Below are positions 46,177 to 57,700 of a stretch of 64,000 nt of DNA, piece by piece. The translations under genes were made by a program, and so were the position numbers. Position 1 is the first letter of the stretch; each line of letters opens with the position of its first letter. The notes below the pieces were generated by a model that was given only the letters and a program-made list of their open reading frames with translations, did not search any database and had not been told where the DNA came from. This stretch comes from Mastigias papua. Its lineage: Eukaryota; Cnidaria; Scyphozoa; Rhizostomeae; Mastigiidae. The stretch is taken from contig OZ025277.1 of the NCBI GenBank assembly GCA_964019165.1, positions 4,829,655-4,893,654 of the forward strand. Reading direction: 5' to 3'.

Positions 46177-49100
46177 CTAAATGAGAATAACAAATCAAAA
46201 AAATCAGTTCTATCTAATCACGGGCCAGTAAGTGTTCTAAATTACAAAAGAAACTGAGCAAGCAGAATCAATATTTCATTAATTTACAGTCCATTACAGG
46301 TGCACATCTGGTCTCCAAGATTTGAAATACTTCAAGTCAGAAAAAATAACTGCATTACTCTTTAGGAGGAAATAAATAGAACACAAAGACCATTCCAGAA
46401 GATTACAACAAGAATACCAAAATAAGTTGATAACTTTCATTTCATAACATTTGAAAACTGTATTCAAAGACAGATAGAGATGATTATATATGGCATAATG
46501 ATTAAGGATTGAAGATGACTAAGGCTGTAACTCTTAAGAAAATTTTATCCTATCATCAACAAGAACAAAAAACAACTAAAAGTTACAGCAATACTATTTA
46601 ACACAGTAGGCATTGAAGTTATTCTTCTGACAAGACAATGCACAGCTACTGAAAAGCAAAAAACAAGAATGTCTGTCTGGAAGAACCAAACACAGAGGCT
46701 ATGCTATCAAAAACTCTTGAACTTTGAGTGATAGTTGATCCTCTGTGATTAAAGGATTTTCTACACCAATGAATCAAACTTACTATTAGCAGACCTTCTA
46801 GTGAAAAATTGTCACAGGGGTGGCACATCACCAGCACAAATCAATGTAGTAGGGCAATTGAATGATAAAAAAAGTTTTTGCTTCCTGGGTATCCCCCAGT
46901 AGCGCATCCCCAGAAGCGTAATGTGATAACATGTCAACACTTCATAAAACATTGTTCTTGGCAAAACCAAGTTATGTTGAACCTTGCACCTAACACTGAT
47001 GCTGTCTGATCTTGTGAACATTGCACAGAAACAGGTTTAAGAATGAGAACTGGCTTCCGCGAGTCTCTGCATGGGAAGTCTTTGATGATACCCATACATA
47101 GTCATTGATTCTCAGCTACATTCTCAGTCTAAAAGTGAGTGCTGAGTCATAATTGTTGGGGGTTAAATCAAAATTTTGCAAGGGTGGTTAATTGTCATTG
47201 GAAACAGATTTATGAGAGCATTTGTGAGGGGGAGGATGATTGCCCATATGAAATGAAAAGGTCTGCTATTAGCCATAACAAAATGCTCACAATTGCTCAA
47301 GGTGCTGCATCTCACACAGAAGTTCTGAAGGGGGGGGGGAATAAGATGTGGTTACCAGGGTGCCAGAACTTCTACAATTCAGTTGTTCATCTAAGAAGAG
47401 TTCTTCATCTTCCATTGAGGGGCTAGCATGTTCCAACAAGGGGTTATAGCTCCCTAGCCCTCCCACAGTGCTACTCCTGCATAATCATTCTGTTGTGTAA
47501 TAACTTCAGTCTGTTGAAGTGTTCTCTCACAGGGCGGGGGGTGCAGGGGGTGCAGGGGGGCTCTATCTTGATTAGTTTAATTAATTAGAGAGCTCCTCCT
47601 TAGTCAAACTATTCTATATGCAGCATATAACTTAAAAATTTTTGTTTGCTCTATTGCTTATTGTTTCGTAAATTTGTTGCTTGTTGTCATTGTATTTAGT
47701 TGCATTCATTGCAATTGTACTAGTCTACTGTATATGGAACAGATTGATGAAAAGTGAATGACAAAAATGAAAAATGAAATATATTGCATATGAAGGTCCA
47801 AAGAATCTGCCAGTATAGTTAGGTATCATCTTTATCATGTATCTTTTAGCAATGCTATTGTCAAGCTATATTTTTCCAAAAATAAATATGAACTTCTAAG
47901 AAGACAAACTTTGCAAGCTCTTTGCCACTGATTATTGTAGCCATTATGTCCAGCTGTATGATTCAACTGCAAATAAATGATAGTATACTTATTTAACAAG
48001 CCATATAACTCACTCAGCAAGCAGAAAGTACCAGGTATGGAGCTACAAGAGTTGCAAGGGGAGGATGAAAAATTTCAATGAACTTTATCTCCTTCAAGTA
48101 AGTGCTATAAATTTTCTCATTATCTCAGAGCAATTTTCAAATGGAACATGTTGCTATGAGGGCATATCAAATAAAACAATCTGAATTAATTCAAGCCAGT
48201 GGTGCTACATTAAAAAAGTAGTCTAACTCTGTTTGCACTTGCTATGAAAAGCTTATTACATGTCAAATTGTAATTTTTCAGGTAAGATAGAGCCTTCTCA
48301 TCTATCACTGTTAATTTTTCTCAGTAGTATATTTGTATATATATATATATTTTCAGATTCAACTAAATATTCTTAACTTGTAGTTGTATGTGCATGCCTG
48401 TATACAAGTATAAAGGTCTGAACCTAATCAGTGTAATGCCGTTTATGGGCCTTATTTATTGCCTGGGTATAGATAGACAGGTATAGATATACCAAGGGCC
48501 AAAACTTGTTCATTAGGGGAGGGGGCTAGGGCGGACTAAAGCAGTTAAAAAGTAACATAAATAAAAGTCTCCAGAATTGCCCGACTAATTCAGCTGAACA
48601 GCCAAAAAATTTACCCGATAAACTCGTCGTTTTTTATCACTGGAAGGTGGTGTATCTCCAACTGGATTATTGCAAGCTTAGTTTCATTCAGCTAGCTCAA
48701 TTGGCTATATATAATAACCACTATTAGTGATAAGGGTGATAAGACCAGACAGCGTGCGAACCACAATCTGAAATCCAGAAGGGTCACGCCATATGCATAT
48801 GAGTTTGTTTTGTGCCAGCGTATATTGATAAGACTGAAGAGATTACTTACAGAAAAATAGTCAAAGAGTACCTATATAAAAAGTGTTGCCACAGCTGGCG
48901 TAAACGTATTAAACTTTGCAAGTCGCAGCTATTGGAATATACCTGGTTTCATGTCAAGTAAAATAGACCAGGATTCCCAAAGAAAAATCGTAACTATTAA
49001 CTCACTACTTCCTATTGCAGCCTATCTTCACACGCTCTCTCCTTATTCAGTAATGGTCAGCTGAGTTAAGTAAAGGACATATGAACACTCAGCAGATGGA

Positions 49101-50567
49101 TACCCTGCTTTATCAGCCTCTTTCTCATGAACCCGTCAAATCCATTCGATCTCTATCAGGCGCTTCTATATCATTGGCTTAGAGCAACTCCTAATGGCCC
49201 ACAAGCTTTTGAGGCCCCAAGGGGGTCCTCAAAAGTTTTAAATGGGCAGGCCTTTTGTATCGATTGATGTAAAATACATTTTACAAGCCGACGTTCCCCA
49301 GGCTGTCACTTATTGCTTCTTATTGCTACTTTATATATATACAGTATATGCATTTTAATAATTTCATAAAGTAAAGTTTTTAAATTGTAAGTATTTAAGT
49401 TTTAAGTATATTTCTTTTTGTAGTATGGGAGGCCCCTTGAAAACCAGTACTTGCATTGAAGAGCTACTCTCCTAATTTGGTTTGTGAAATATACAAAAAA
49501 TATACTCATCCCCCGCTACCTCCGATCCCTCGCTAATTGAATTATTTTCTTATATTTCTGGCAAATTTTATGATCAAAGTCAAAAGTGTACTCTGCAATA
49601 GAGTAGAACTTGTAAACAACTGGAGTTAAATGCTGTATATTTACAGTTGTTTCAGATATGTAGGTAAGAAATTGTATAGCTTTCCCTGCACACATCAACC
49701 GTTGGTTACAGGCACACCAGGGCTGAGGAGGCTGCAGCCCCCCAACCTTCTGCTAGTGTATGGTGTCGAGAGTGGGACATTCGATTCAAATAGAAAGTAG
49801 AATCCCTTATCCGTGGCAAAGTTCACTCACCTTCAAAAAGTACCAGTGGCGGAGTCATCAACGCCTATTGGACGTAAATACCCTATGTTTTTCCCAAAAC
49901 GTGATGTCATAGACTGGTCCAAAAGTCTCACAAACATGTAAAGTCAGAGGGAGGTCGGTGTTCTTGGCCTCATTGCTAAGGCTTAACATGATCCCACTGC
50001 TTTGAAAACGTGTGTCTGTATCATTTTACCTGATCGGATAGCAATCTGTATAGAATAGCTAAGAGGTCTATGTAATTTTCTCATAAACTCTTCAATGATT
50101 TTATCTGCCAGTTTCCACCTAGACAGGATGTACCTCTATATTCAAGCAGGGCCTTCCCTACTGAATTATAGGCATATCGACTTGCAACTCGTTCCCTAGC
50201 CCCCTACTCAAACATATGCTGCACCGCCCCTGGGTTAGAGAATTCGAAGTACATCTAAATGTAGTCCACAATGTTGAAAGGTTTACTAAAAGGTTTAAAC
50301 CAAACGTTCTTCTCAGCCAAAAGTCTTATTTTATCCCCTTCTGTAAAGCATAGGATGATAATGACGACGATGATGATGATCATGATGACAAATGTTGTAG
50401 AAATACAATTTTTTATAAGAATATCGGCTATAGGAATATTGATGCAAAATCTGTGAAGTCTAAGAATAATTTAAGAATAATGCAGGGTTCACGCTTCTTT
50501 AAAGGCTTAGAATTTTTGGTTGTTTGAGTTTTCTTTAGAAAACAAAACAATAGAGAGTTTCACTTAC
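46177..50567. other. MTHFD1 5' region; no exon confirmed
   Basis: The first MTHFD1 coding exon(s) must lie here or just beyond, but I could not place an exon that both fits the phase (ending with two nucleotides of a codon) and encodes the expected start. G-rich strings occur at about 47330 and 47532-47560. Other open frames are unassigned. Confidence 0.4.
47532..47560 (+). other. G-quadruplex-forming motif
   Basis: GGGCGGGGGGTGCAGGGGG followed by TGCAGGGGGG: at least four runs of three or more G with short loops in 29 nt. Confidence 0.6.
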
Positions 50568-50583
50568 CCGCCCTGGGAGTCAT
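50568..50583 (-). other. Candidate first coding exon of MTHFD1
   Basis: ATGACTCCCAGGGCGG is followed by a strong donor, GTAAGTGA. Its one-nucleotide overhang does not join the first confirmed exon directly, so a further small exon would be needed. Weak candidate. Confidence 0.25.
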
Positions 50584-50799
50584 GACTTGTTGTTTTTTAG
50601 TAAGAGAAAGCGTAAATAAGAAACACGAGGCTCAAATCATGCATTGGCACATATTCAGCAACATTTAAGAAGCACAGGTAGGCTGAGTTTCCAAAGTAAA
50701 CTTGCGCAACACAGAAAATGCGCAAGACTTGACAGTCTGTAAAGCGTAACCAAGCCTCCCACCACGCCACTCTCCTTCACATGGTAGATATGTGTTGCA

Positions 50800-50881
50800 T
50801 CATCTAGTGTTGTTGTTGTCATTATGAGATGTTTCCCAGGTGTACTGTGACCGGAAGATTTAGCAATAAGATCGAAAGCAG
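50800..50881 (+). other. Candidate 5' UTR exon of NAGS
   Basis: A strong donor, AAAGCAG|GTAAGAAG, follows at 50882. The NAGS start exon begins at a splice acceptor (54716/54717), so a non-coding first exon is required upstream; this is the best donor I noticed. It would make NAGS and MTHFD1 divergent about 300 bp apart. Left edge is arbitrary. Confidence 0.3.
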
Positions 50882-53529
50882 GTAAGAAGTTTAAAATCTA
50901 TTTCTTCAGAGTGAAACTTGAGTGGTTTAGTAAAATAACTATACCAAATACCCCTACTGTTGATTAGAGAAGTTTTGACCTATTGAAACGACTTATGCCA
51001 GGTAAATATTTGAAATGAAAAATGAATATACTGCGAGAGCTGTTCTTTGTCATCATTTTTGATTATCATATATTATACTTATACTTATCCTTATAAGATT
51101 TTTGCGTAGGCTTATAGCCTGTAGCAAACTCCTACAGGGACCACACGGGCAGATGTGATGCATGGCCTTCAATTTGTTAAATGTTTGGAATTTGTTTGTA
51201 AATTGATGGATGAGATTGAAATGAAATCTAATAAAAGGGAAGGATATTCTAGGTCAAGTTTCAACTATGAAATTAAAAATGATACCTGCTGTGCATATCA
51301 CACTTAAAATTTTGTTATTTCTCTTGAAGTGAACCTGCCAATTGAGTACATGTAATCTTTCCCACAGTAACCCATTATCTGATTTATTCAATAGTTTACA
51401 CAGAGACTGTTTGATTTTTTGGACATGGTTTCAGGTTTTTTCTTTTGTTTTTTAAGTGATGCATTGATAGGCATTTATGCAACCCGTATAAGTACCATTT
51501 GCCAAGCTATTGCTTTCATACTTGGGCCTTTCCTTGCAAAGCTTCCAGTTTATCATTAATTAACTACAGTGTTAGAATCTTAGAATCAATCTTAGAATCC
51601 CCAATGAGGATTTTTGAAATGAACATATCATACTAAACTCCATAACAAATTGTTTGCAAGCTGTTTAAGACATAGCATATTATAGAATGAATTTAGAAAT
51701 GATACCAACTTATTCTTTTCAAGATTTCCAAAAAGGATTTCTAAGATTTGGTATTCCTCTAAACAGTTTGATACTGTTCATTTTGTGTCTTGTGAGCTGC
51801 ACAATGTGGTGACATCTCTATGCTTTGGACTAAAATCTTTTTTATATGAGCCAGATAACTATTCTCCAGGGCACAATGCTCTTTATTTCTTGATAACTCT
51901 GGCCTTCCCCTCCCTTAATAAGAATTTGCTGGAAATAATCATATTGACTATAATGTCATAAGATTTTGCACCTAAGAAATCAATGTTTTCTTCTGTCATT
52001 GATACCATATCACAGCACTGCATGGACCATAGGCCGCATAGAACACTGTGCTTATGTGTCACAGTATTAGATGAACCTACATGATGTTGTTTTGGTGTAA
52101 GGGCTATGAGGTTTTCCCTCAAGATTTATGATTCATAGGAAGTTTTGGATGGATGCAGTATAGATAAGTACATATTTGCAAGTATTTTTATTCAATTCTG
52201 AATTAACATAGAATGAATTCTAACATCCAAGTCCATTTCAAGTAAAATTGCCAGGTTATTAGATTTTATGCAGATGACCTACAGGTGACAGAAACCATGG
52301 TGGGCATATGTTTTGATAGAAAGATTAAGAATGTTGTTGCTATTTTACCATCTGGTGAAAACAGATGTATGGAAGATTAGACCTAAGTGCCAATTGCTTC
52401 AGAAGTTTAGTACCATTTTCAACATAGATATAATGAAGGATTTTAGCCATTATGACAAACTCCCTTTTGTTCTTGATATAATCCAATGTCCTTATAGGAA
52501 TGTGCTTATTGTGTAAATTTCCTTACCTGATAACAATAAAGCATAGTTTTGTTAGGCAATTTTCACATGCTTATGTGCTTTATGATGTTTTGTGAGCCAA
52601 TATATAGTCATTTGGATGTTTATGTTCTACTGATGGCTATTGAGTATCATTAGTGAGATAATATTGCTATGGGCTGTTAGGTCATATTACCAATCCTGTC
52701 ATTATGTTTTAGCCTCAGTTAGGAGTAATTTAACATATTTAACAGTTGCATCTTTAATTAGCTTTAATTGACAGGATGGCTGAGGGTAATCTGAACTTAT
52801 GTCATAGAGGTGCCCTACATTAAGTTGGAAAAGTTGCTGAATTCTTGAAATTTTTCAGGAGGGAACTTATGCATGTTCAATTCCGCCTACAAAGGGGCTT
52901 CTATGATGCATCGCACCTCATTGATGCATGACTTCTGGTTCTGTATATCATTACTGAAACTGCATGTTATTTTCAATCTCTATGTTACTGACAATAGATA
53001 TTGCTGAAGCTGTGGACTCTTGAAGTTTAGAGGTGTTATACAACTGTGTAATCAAAGGATTAAGTAGATAGATCTATCAAAATATTTGCCTCCAACATAT
53101 GGCTCTTTCATAATGCCCAATTGTTTTCTTAAGCCCATTAAGAAAGTTACAGTGACTGTTATTATGAATTGCACCTCGTCGACTAAAGGATGCTGGTGTT
53201 AATCATTCTGTGGTATTAACTTCCTGCCTCTCTCCTACCGCTTTAATTAATCTCTGTGAATGTGGTTGTGCTCTTGATCAACTAGGCATTCATTTAATAT
53301 TTTGATATATCTTCCAGTGGTCTGTCATTGATAAGAAGCACTTGCTGCGTTTCGATGAGTGCCAAGTAAAAGAGGGAATTAGCCGCTTAGAACTTTTCGA
53401 AATTTTCCCACCTGAAACTTAATAAGACACCTCTTTTATCATGTTTCCTGCTTTTGAATCTGAGTATGATTTTTCTTGGCAGGAAAGTCATTCACAACCA
53501 TTCTTTCCGTTTCTACAAGATACAATTAT
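50882..53529. other. No gene recognised
   Basis: Probably the first NAGS intron. AT-rich; open frames 51883-52122 (minus) and 52313-52516 (plus) are unassigned. Confidence 0.35.
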
Positions 53530-53536
53530 AATTATA

Positions 53537-53595
<59 letters not shown>
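53530..53595. repeat. (ATT)n microsatellite
   Basis: About 20 ATT units, directly abutting the 5' end of the R2-type fragment. Confidence 0.95.
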
Positions 53596-54199
53596 TAGAA
53601 AGAACCTCTCTCTATGGAACCTTTCAGCTACGTCTGATTGTTCTTTTTGCCTTCAGCCTGAGTCACTCCTTCATATTGTTGCTGGTTGCAACACGTACCT
53701 AACTGAAGGGCGTTTCACATGGAGACATAACTCTGCTTTAAAATTTCTCGCTGAAACGCTTCAGTCCATACAACATGCAAAACTATATGTCGACCTCCCT
53801 GGCTACCTTTCTCCCTGCATCGTTACTGGCAATAGTCTTCGCCCTGACATTCTTCTGTCAACAGCTGACAATATCCTGTACATCATAGAATTAACTGTGG
53901 GCTTCGAAACTAATTTAAACAATAATGCTCATCGAAAAGAACTCAAATATCGTCCCCTTCTATCTGATCTTGCCACTGATTATAAGGAAATAAAATTCGT
54001 AAACCTCTGCATTAGCTGCCTTGGGATATTTGGTACTTCATCAAATTCGTTTCTTAAAATGTGTAATGACAGTGGTATCGACACTCACCATCTCAACTTT
54101 ATCATTTCTAAGTTGTCAACCATAGTCATACGCACAACATACTACATCTTTTGCATGAGAAACAAACCATGGTGTGATCCGGAGCTCCTTACCTATTAA
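53596..54199 (+). mobile_element. 3' fragment of an R2-type LINE: zinc knuckle and restriction-like endonuclease
   Basis: An intact open frame of about 200 codons ends at TAA (54197-54199). It starts with the CCHC knuckle C-x2-C-x8-H-x4-C (CSFCLQPESLLHIVAGC). A restriction-like endonuclease signature follows: RPDILL, 13 residues, then IELTVGFE, then HRKELKYRPL (PD...E...K pattern). The tail holds FVNLCISCLGIFG and TTYYIFCMRNKPW. This domain order (RT, then CCHC, then endonuclease) marks R2/NeSL-like LINEs. 5'-truncated, without RT. A T-rich tract follows. The preserved frame suggests recent insertion. Confidence 0.8.
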
Positions 54200-54210
54200 A
54201 TTTTCGTTGT

Positions 54211-54290
54211 TTTTTTTTTTGTTTTTTTTTTTTTTTTTTTTTTTTTTTGTTTTTTTTTTTTTTTTTTTTTTTTTTGTTTGTTTGTTTTTC
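54211..54290. repeat. Poly(T) tract with scattered G, 3' of the R2-type fragment
   Basis: About 80 bp of T with single Gs, ending in (GTTT)n. It starts 12 nt after the retrotransposon stop codon. An unusual orientation: a T-rich rather than A-rich tail on the coding strand. Confidence 0.9.
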
Positions 54291-54726
54291 CAATTTTCCA
54301 ATTCATTTTTGTTTTCTATTACCTATTATTGTAGCATTTTAAGCCAGCCAAATACAGATTACCTGTTAGTGAGATTTGTATTTGTAGATTTAAATATATG
54401 TGATGAAGTTTAAAAAAATTATTATTGTCATTATTTCGTTTATAAAGGATATATATCTATAAGTTTGAAGGTATTCTAAAATTTGCTAAAACTTTGCTGT
54501 TGAAGTAACTTTGGATATTTCGGCCTTCATCAACTCTGTAGAGTAAATTCCCACCATCCCCCCGTTTATTACATTTTTAGGAAGAGGTTTACCCCCGTTT
54601 AGTGACATCCCCGTTTATTCTGCATTGGAGAGTATATCTCAGATGATTTTGGAGAATTTTATACTTGCGATCACAGACAGAATGACTTTGTTATTAGTTC
54701 GTTTTTCTTATTTCAGAATCATAGCA

Positions 54727-57700
54727 ATGAGGTCAAGTATTAACAAGGCTGTCAAATTAGCAGCAAAGACTTCGAAGAGCCTTGTAAATGTTAGAGCTCT
54801 GTCATCCTCGTCCATAAAGCAGTGGAACCAAAGATATGATGCTGGTTCGTCATTTTGGGGAAATGGACCCCTCTGGGGTGTTCAACGGTTTCTGGAAGAG
54901 GTGAGATTAATGCCACATCTGCTTTGAAGTCAAATTCATGCCAGTGCAGGATGTAAATGGAATTTTTCTGAAAACATTTTTGTGTAAGGGACTGGTCGTT
55001 ATTAATGTCAGGGACCGGGGCGGAAGGAAAAGTGAAATTTCTCTTGAAAAAGTCGTAGCCCATCATGATATCGAGTCAACTTTTCAGACCCCATCAAAAA
55101 ATCTACCAAAAGTCTTAAACTTTTTCGCTTGTATTAGAGCTATTTTATTCTATATACCACATTTTTTCTCTACCGCTGTGCATATTTAAGCAACTATAAA
55201 AATAGATACCTCAAGAGCTATTATAATTTTGGTTTCATGACACAATATTTTGACCTACAGATTTTGTATGCCCCATCACAATGTCTTCTGCCCCGGTCCC
55301 AGATATTAGTAATGACCAGTCCCTTCCAGTACTGACACTTTATGTGCCTTTTCGTGGTTTCCTTACTAAAACTTCTTTACGACTTTCTTTACAAGAATTT
55401 CCTAGTTTGCCTAACAGTGCAGGGCTACACATACATACAAGCACTACACAAACACGATACTGAAATACATAAATTAGCACAGAAAAATTGTACTAATTGA
55501 ATAAAAGAGATTATAGGGTTGAATGATATTACAGGTATTTTAAATAAGAAACCTGGATCGCACTTTAACAATTGCGATGTATATAATGCTAAATGTGCAG
55601 ATGGACTATTAAGGAACTTTTAGCATTACAGTGTGGTCGAAAGAGGGTCAAATAAAATTATCTTTTGGAACTAGAGATTGAGCAAAGTTCCTTGTAAAAA
55701 TCCATTTAATTGAATCACTGATTGCCATTACCTGAACGTGAAACTTCAGCCGGTTTAATAGTTTCACACTCGTCACTTTTATGTTTTCATCCACGAATCC
55801 CTCTAAAGTGTTCATAATGATAAAAAACTTGCTTTTTAGTTAATTTATGACATAGTTTTGCGTCTCTAGCCTCGTTTAGTCGGGGTCTGAATATATCAAT
55901 GTAGTATTGATAGGCCAGGATCTGTTTATTTCTCTCAGATTGGCACTGATGGAAGAGAGGCAAGATATTGGTTAAAAGTATTCCAGCATCGAGATGCAAA
56001 TCCCGAACAGCCTTTTGCTGTCTTACAAGTTTGCAGTTCTGTTTTCAAACGACCTCACATGGTGGGTAATAACTTATTACCTTGAAATCTTTTACCGTAA
56101 GGTGCCTGTTGCTTTAACCTTAAAATCTTGCCGTATGTGGTCTGTTGCGTATATTCATCACAGCGCATGTGTATGTTTACCTTGATTAGCTAAAACCTAA
56201 AGAATTTCCAGCTGGTATCATTAGAAAAATAACAGCTCAAAGGTTCTTTTTTTCTGCAAGAGAAACAACCAGTGCTGTAGAAGAAGCAGGGCTCAGTCCC
56301 CTCTACTTTTGAAGAGGACTGGAACCCCCAATGATAATTTTTTCTGGTTAGTGTTGACATGTAAATCACAATAATTGAATGGGGTCCAGATTGGCCAGAC
56401 TACAGCTGCTGTTCTTTCCATTAGTGCTAGATATACATCAGTGTTCCGTTAGTTTGCAATAAAGTATTAATGTCTCTAGAAGTTTGGTAAAACTATGAAG
56501 AGTGTGATCTTGTCAAAGCTTTGTTCTACTATAAAAGACCCCCCTTGAACATAACCCAGCTCTACACTACTGGAAGTAACAGCCAGATGCAGCAAACAGT
56601 TCTCATTACTACTTCAGGACATGAACTGGAGGGACGTGAAAATTTTTACGACAAATAGTAATAATTACAGTATTTTAGACAGGAGACAACTTGGTTCTGT
56701 TGTACTAGCGCGTAGATTGTGACTGAACACATTTGGCTTATTTTTGCATCGGTCTTTATTTATAGGGTCGTGCAGATATATGATGGGTTCTTGTGATCAG
56801 ACTGTTCTATTTATGATGCCGACATACGGTTTATTTCAGAAAAACAAAGTTATAAAATATAGGAGGAATTTCCTTTAGACTTATATCCAAGGGGCCTAAA
56901 GGAATTTGTTCAGAAGGTATACAGCTTCCCATGCTTCACAACAAGGCTTTAGCATTATGCTTTGTTGTGTTTAGTGGGCATTTTCCAGCTTTGCTCATTT
57001 AGTGAATGGCTTCTGTTGAGGAACTGCCCCTGGTTATGTGGTATCGCTGGTGTGTTTATGTTAAATGGTAAACCTTTTAATGATGTTTTCATGTTCAATC
57101 TATTTTTGTCTCTCTGTCAGTTTTTTACCTTATAAACATTTTTCAGCTTAGTAAACTCGCATCAGGCTTAAGTTTCCTACAAAAGAACGGCCTACCTTGT
57201 GTTCTGGTACATGGAACGAGCAATGGAATCGCTGAAGAGAGGGAAAGGCTAGCAGAACAGACCATGCAGCTGGCCGATGTTCTGGAGAACCAAGGAGCAA
57301 AAACAAGACCATTCGTTAATTGCAGTGGTGTTTTTAAAGTCAATGGGTTTGTATCCATTATTTTTCCACAACACGACACTTTGCCTCGCTTTGATTAGAC
57401 TGGGTATTCGTACCGATTACGTCAAGCCCGTTATCACACATCCTGTCTCCTGTGGTTTACCCAGTACCATCTTTGGTTCTACATTAAGTGTGAAGCACCC
57501 CAAGTTTTGTTAATGTTTCCATTTCAAGATCCTGCTCCTGCAGATAGAGCCCCATACTAATGCTGTACTTGATCACGTCATTTTATCAATGAAGTTTTAC
57601 CATTTGAAGTTTTTGACCAAATTTTTCTTGATGTCTACAGGTGCACTAATGATTCCTGTTTGTCATTGAATACTGAGCTACTTCGATGGAGCTTAAGGTA

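Noticed and set aside
49648..49689. MTHFD1 upstream exon encoding GKAIQFLTYISETT
   Set aside because: It looks faintly like the GKEIS region, but its phase does not join exon 46176 and the donor is weak.
54625..54726. NAGS start 34 codons upstream
   Set aside because: The extra residues precede a good splice acceptor (TTATTTCAG, 54716) and lack presequence character; ATG 54727 gives a typical one.
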